Origin: Saprospiraceae bacterium
GTDB lineage: Bacteria > Bacteroidota > Bacteroidia > Chitinophagales > Saprospiraceae
Direction of reading: 5' to 3'
Assembly (NCBI GenBank): GCA_025055285.1
Contig: JANWXM010000015.1
Coordinates: 1 to 64,000, forward strand
DNA: 64,000 nucleotides
The translations under genes and the position numbers were made by a program. The notes beneath the pieces were generated by a model, which was given only the letters and a program-made list of their open reading frames with translations, did not search any database and was not told the origin of the DNA. Of this stretch, positions 63,860 to 64,000 are shown one piece after another. Every line of letters begins with the position of its first letter. Position 1 is the stretch's first letter.

Positions 63860-64000
63860 ATGAATACAGAGGTGAAACTCACGCAATTTTCTCATGGTGC
63901 TGGCTGTGGGTGCAAAATTGCTCCCGAGGCGCTCAATCGCATTCTCCAAGCAAGCACAGAAGCAGCTTCCGAGAGTTATCCTCAATTGCTCGTTGGACAT
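63860..64000 (+). CDS. selD: Selenide, water dikinase, 5' part
   Basis: 47 codons before the right edge. The active-site region LTQFSHGAGCGCKIAPEAL is diagnostic of SelD. The catalytic position is Cys, in GCGC, not selenocysteine. It makes selenophosphate from selenide and ATP for selenocysteine and/or 2-selenouridine in tRNA. Only 17 nt separate it from the TonB receptor stop. The rest of the gene lies outside the window. Confidence 0.93.
   Translation, partial: MNTEVKLTQFSHGAGCGCKIAPEALNRILQASTEAASESYPQLLVGH

Noticed and set aside
63860-64000. Possible selenocysteine in SelD
   Set aside because: The active-site codons in GCGC are TGT and TGC (Cys), with no in-frame TGA in the visible part.
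1-64000. tRNA, rRNA, CRISPR arrays and insertion sequences
   Set aside because: No TPsiC-like tRNA arms, no rRNA-like sequence, no regularly spaced repeats and no transposase were recognised by eye; covariance tools could still find a tRNA I missed.

Overview
The window is a 64 kb piece of a Bacteroidota chromosome, probably from the Saprospiria/Chitinophagia side of the phylum (inference). Support comes from a TonB-dependent receptor with an N-terminal carboxypeptidase-regulatory-like domain, a very large secreted HYR-domain protein, an FG-GAP plus ASPIC/UnbV lipoprotein, a DUF4271-hemD pair, an EF-G paralog with degenerate GTPase motifs, and heptose and rhamnose genes for surface polysaccharide. 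Many genes are preceded by a TAnnTTTG box, the Bacteroidota sigma-A minus-7 element, and Shine-Dalgarno sequences are mostly absent. I found no rRNA or tRNA genes and no CRISPR array or insertion sequence. G+C is moderate overall, with one clear exception near 44-46 kb.

Layout. 1-8.3 kb: exported proteins (partial HYR giant, small secreted protein, FG-GAP/UnbV lipoprotein). 8.6-14.3 kb: copper ATPase, FMN hydroxy-acid oxidase, outer-membrane barrel protein, heptose epimerase hldD. 14.4-18.7 kb: pheT and rny. 19.2-25.4 kb: sugar MFS permease divergent from a nucleotidyltransferase, tetrapyrrole-methylase-type methyltransferase, SRPBCC protein, rmlC, coiled-coil exported protein. 25.9-34.1 kb: EF-G-like factor, a TPR membrane protein followed by rsmG and folC, and a GT-C/TPR membrane protein. 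34.2-38.4 kb: a Cys/Ala-rich secreted protein with a strong terminator, an AT-rich non-coding stretch with a cluster of DnaA boxes (candidate oriC), dnaB and serC. 38.7-42.5 kb: SDR, propeller-like protein, pdxH, APC permease.

42.7-47.8 kb is the accessory part. A G+C-rich SEFIR-NTPase-TPR protein (a bacterial STAND/NLR-like architecture typical of anti-phage defence) is followed by a small Cys-containing ORF and a single-pass membrane protein. An AT-richer HEPN/nucleotidyltransferase toxin-antitoxin-type pair lies on the other side. This is the best candidate for an unusual system here.

47.8-64 kb returns to housekeeping genes: fabH, a Dna2-like nuclease-helicase, a cytidylate-kinase-like protein, an FGE-fold secreted protein, a lipoprotein, a NadM-Nudix protein, purA, DUF4271, hemD, recN, DUF486, a TonB receptor, and the start of selD at the right edge.

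The genome is compact. Several convergent pairs overlap at their stop codons, and several start codons lie about 4 nt after a promoter-like box, which suggests leaderless mRNAs. Functions are inferred from sequence motifs read by eye; no database search was run.
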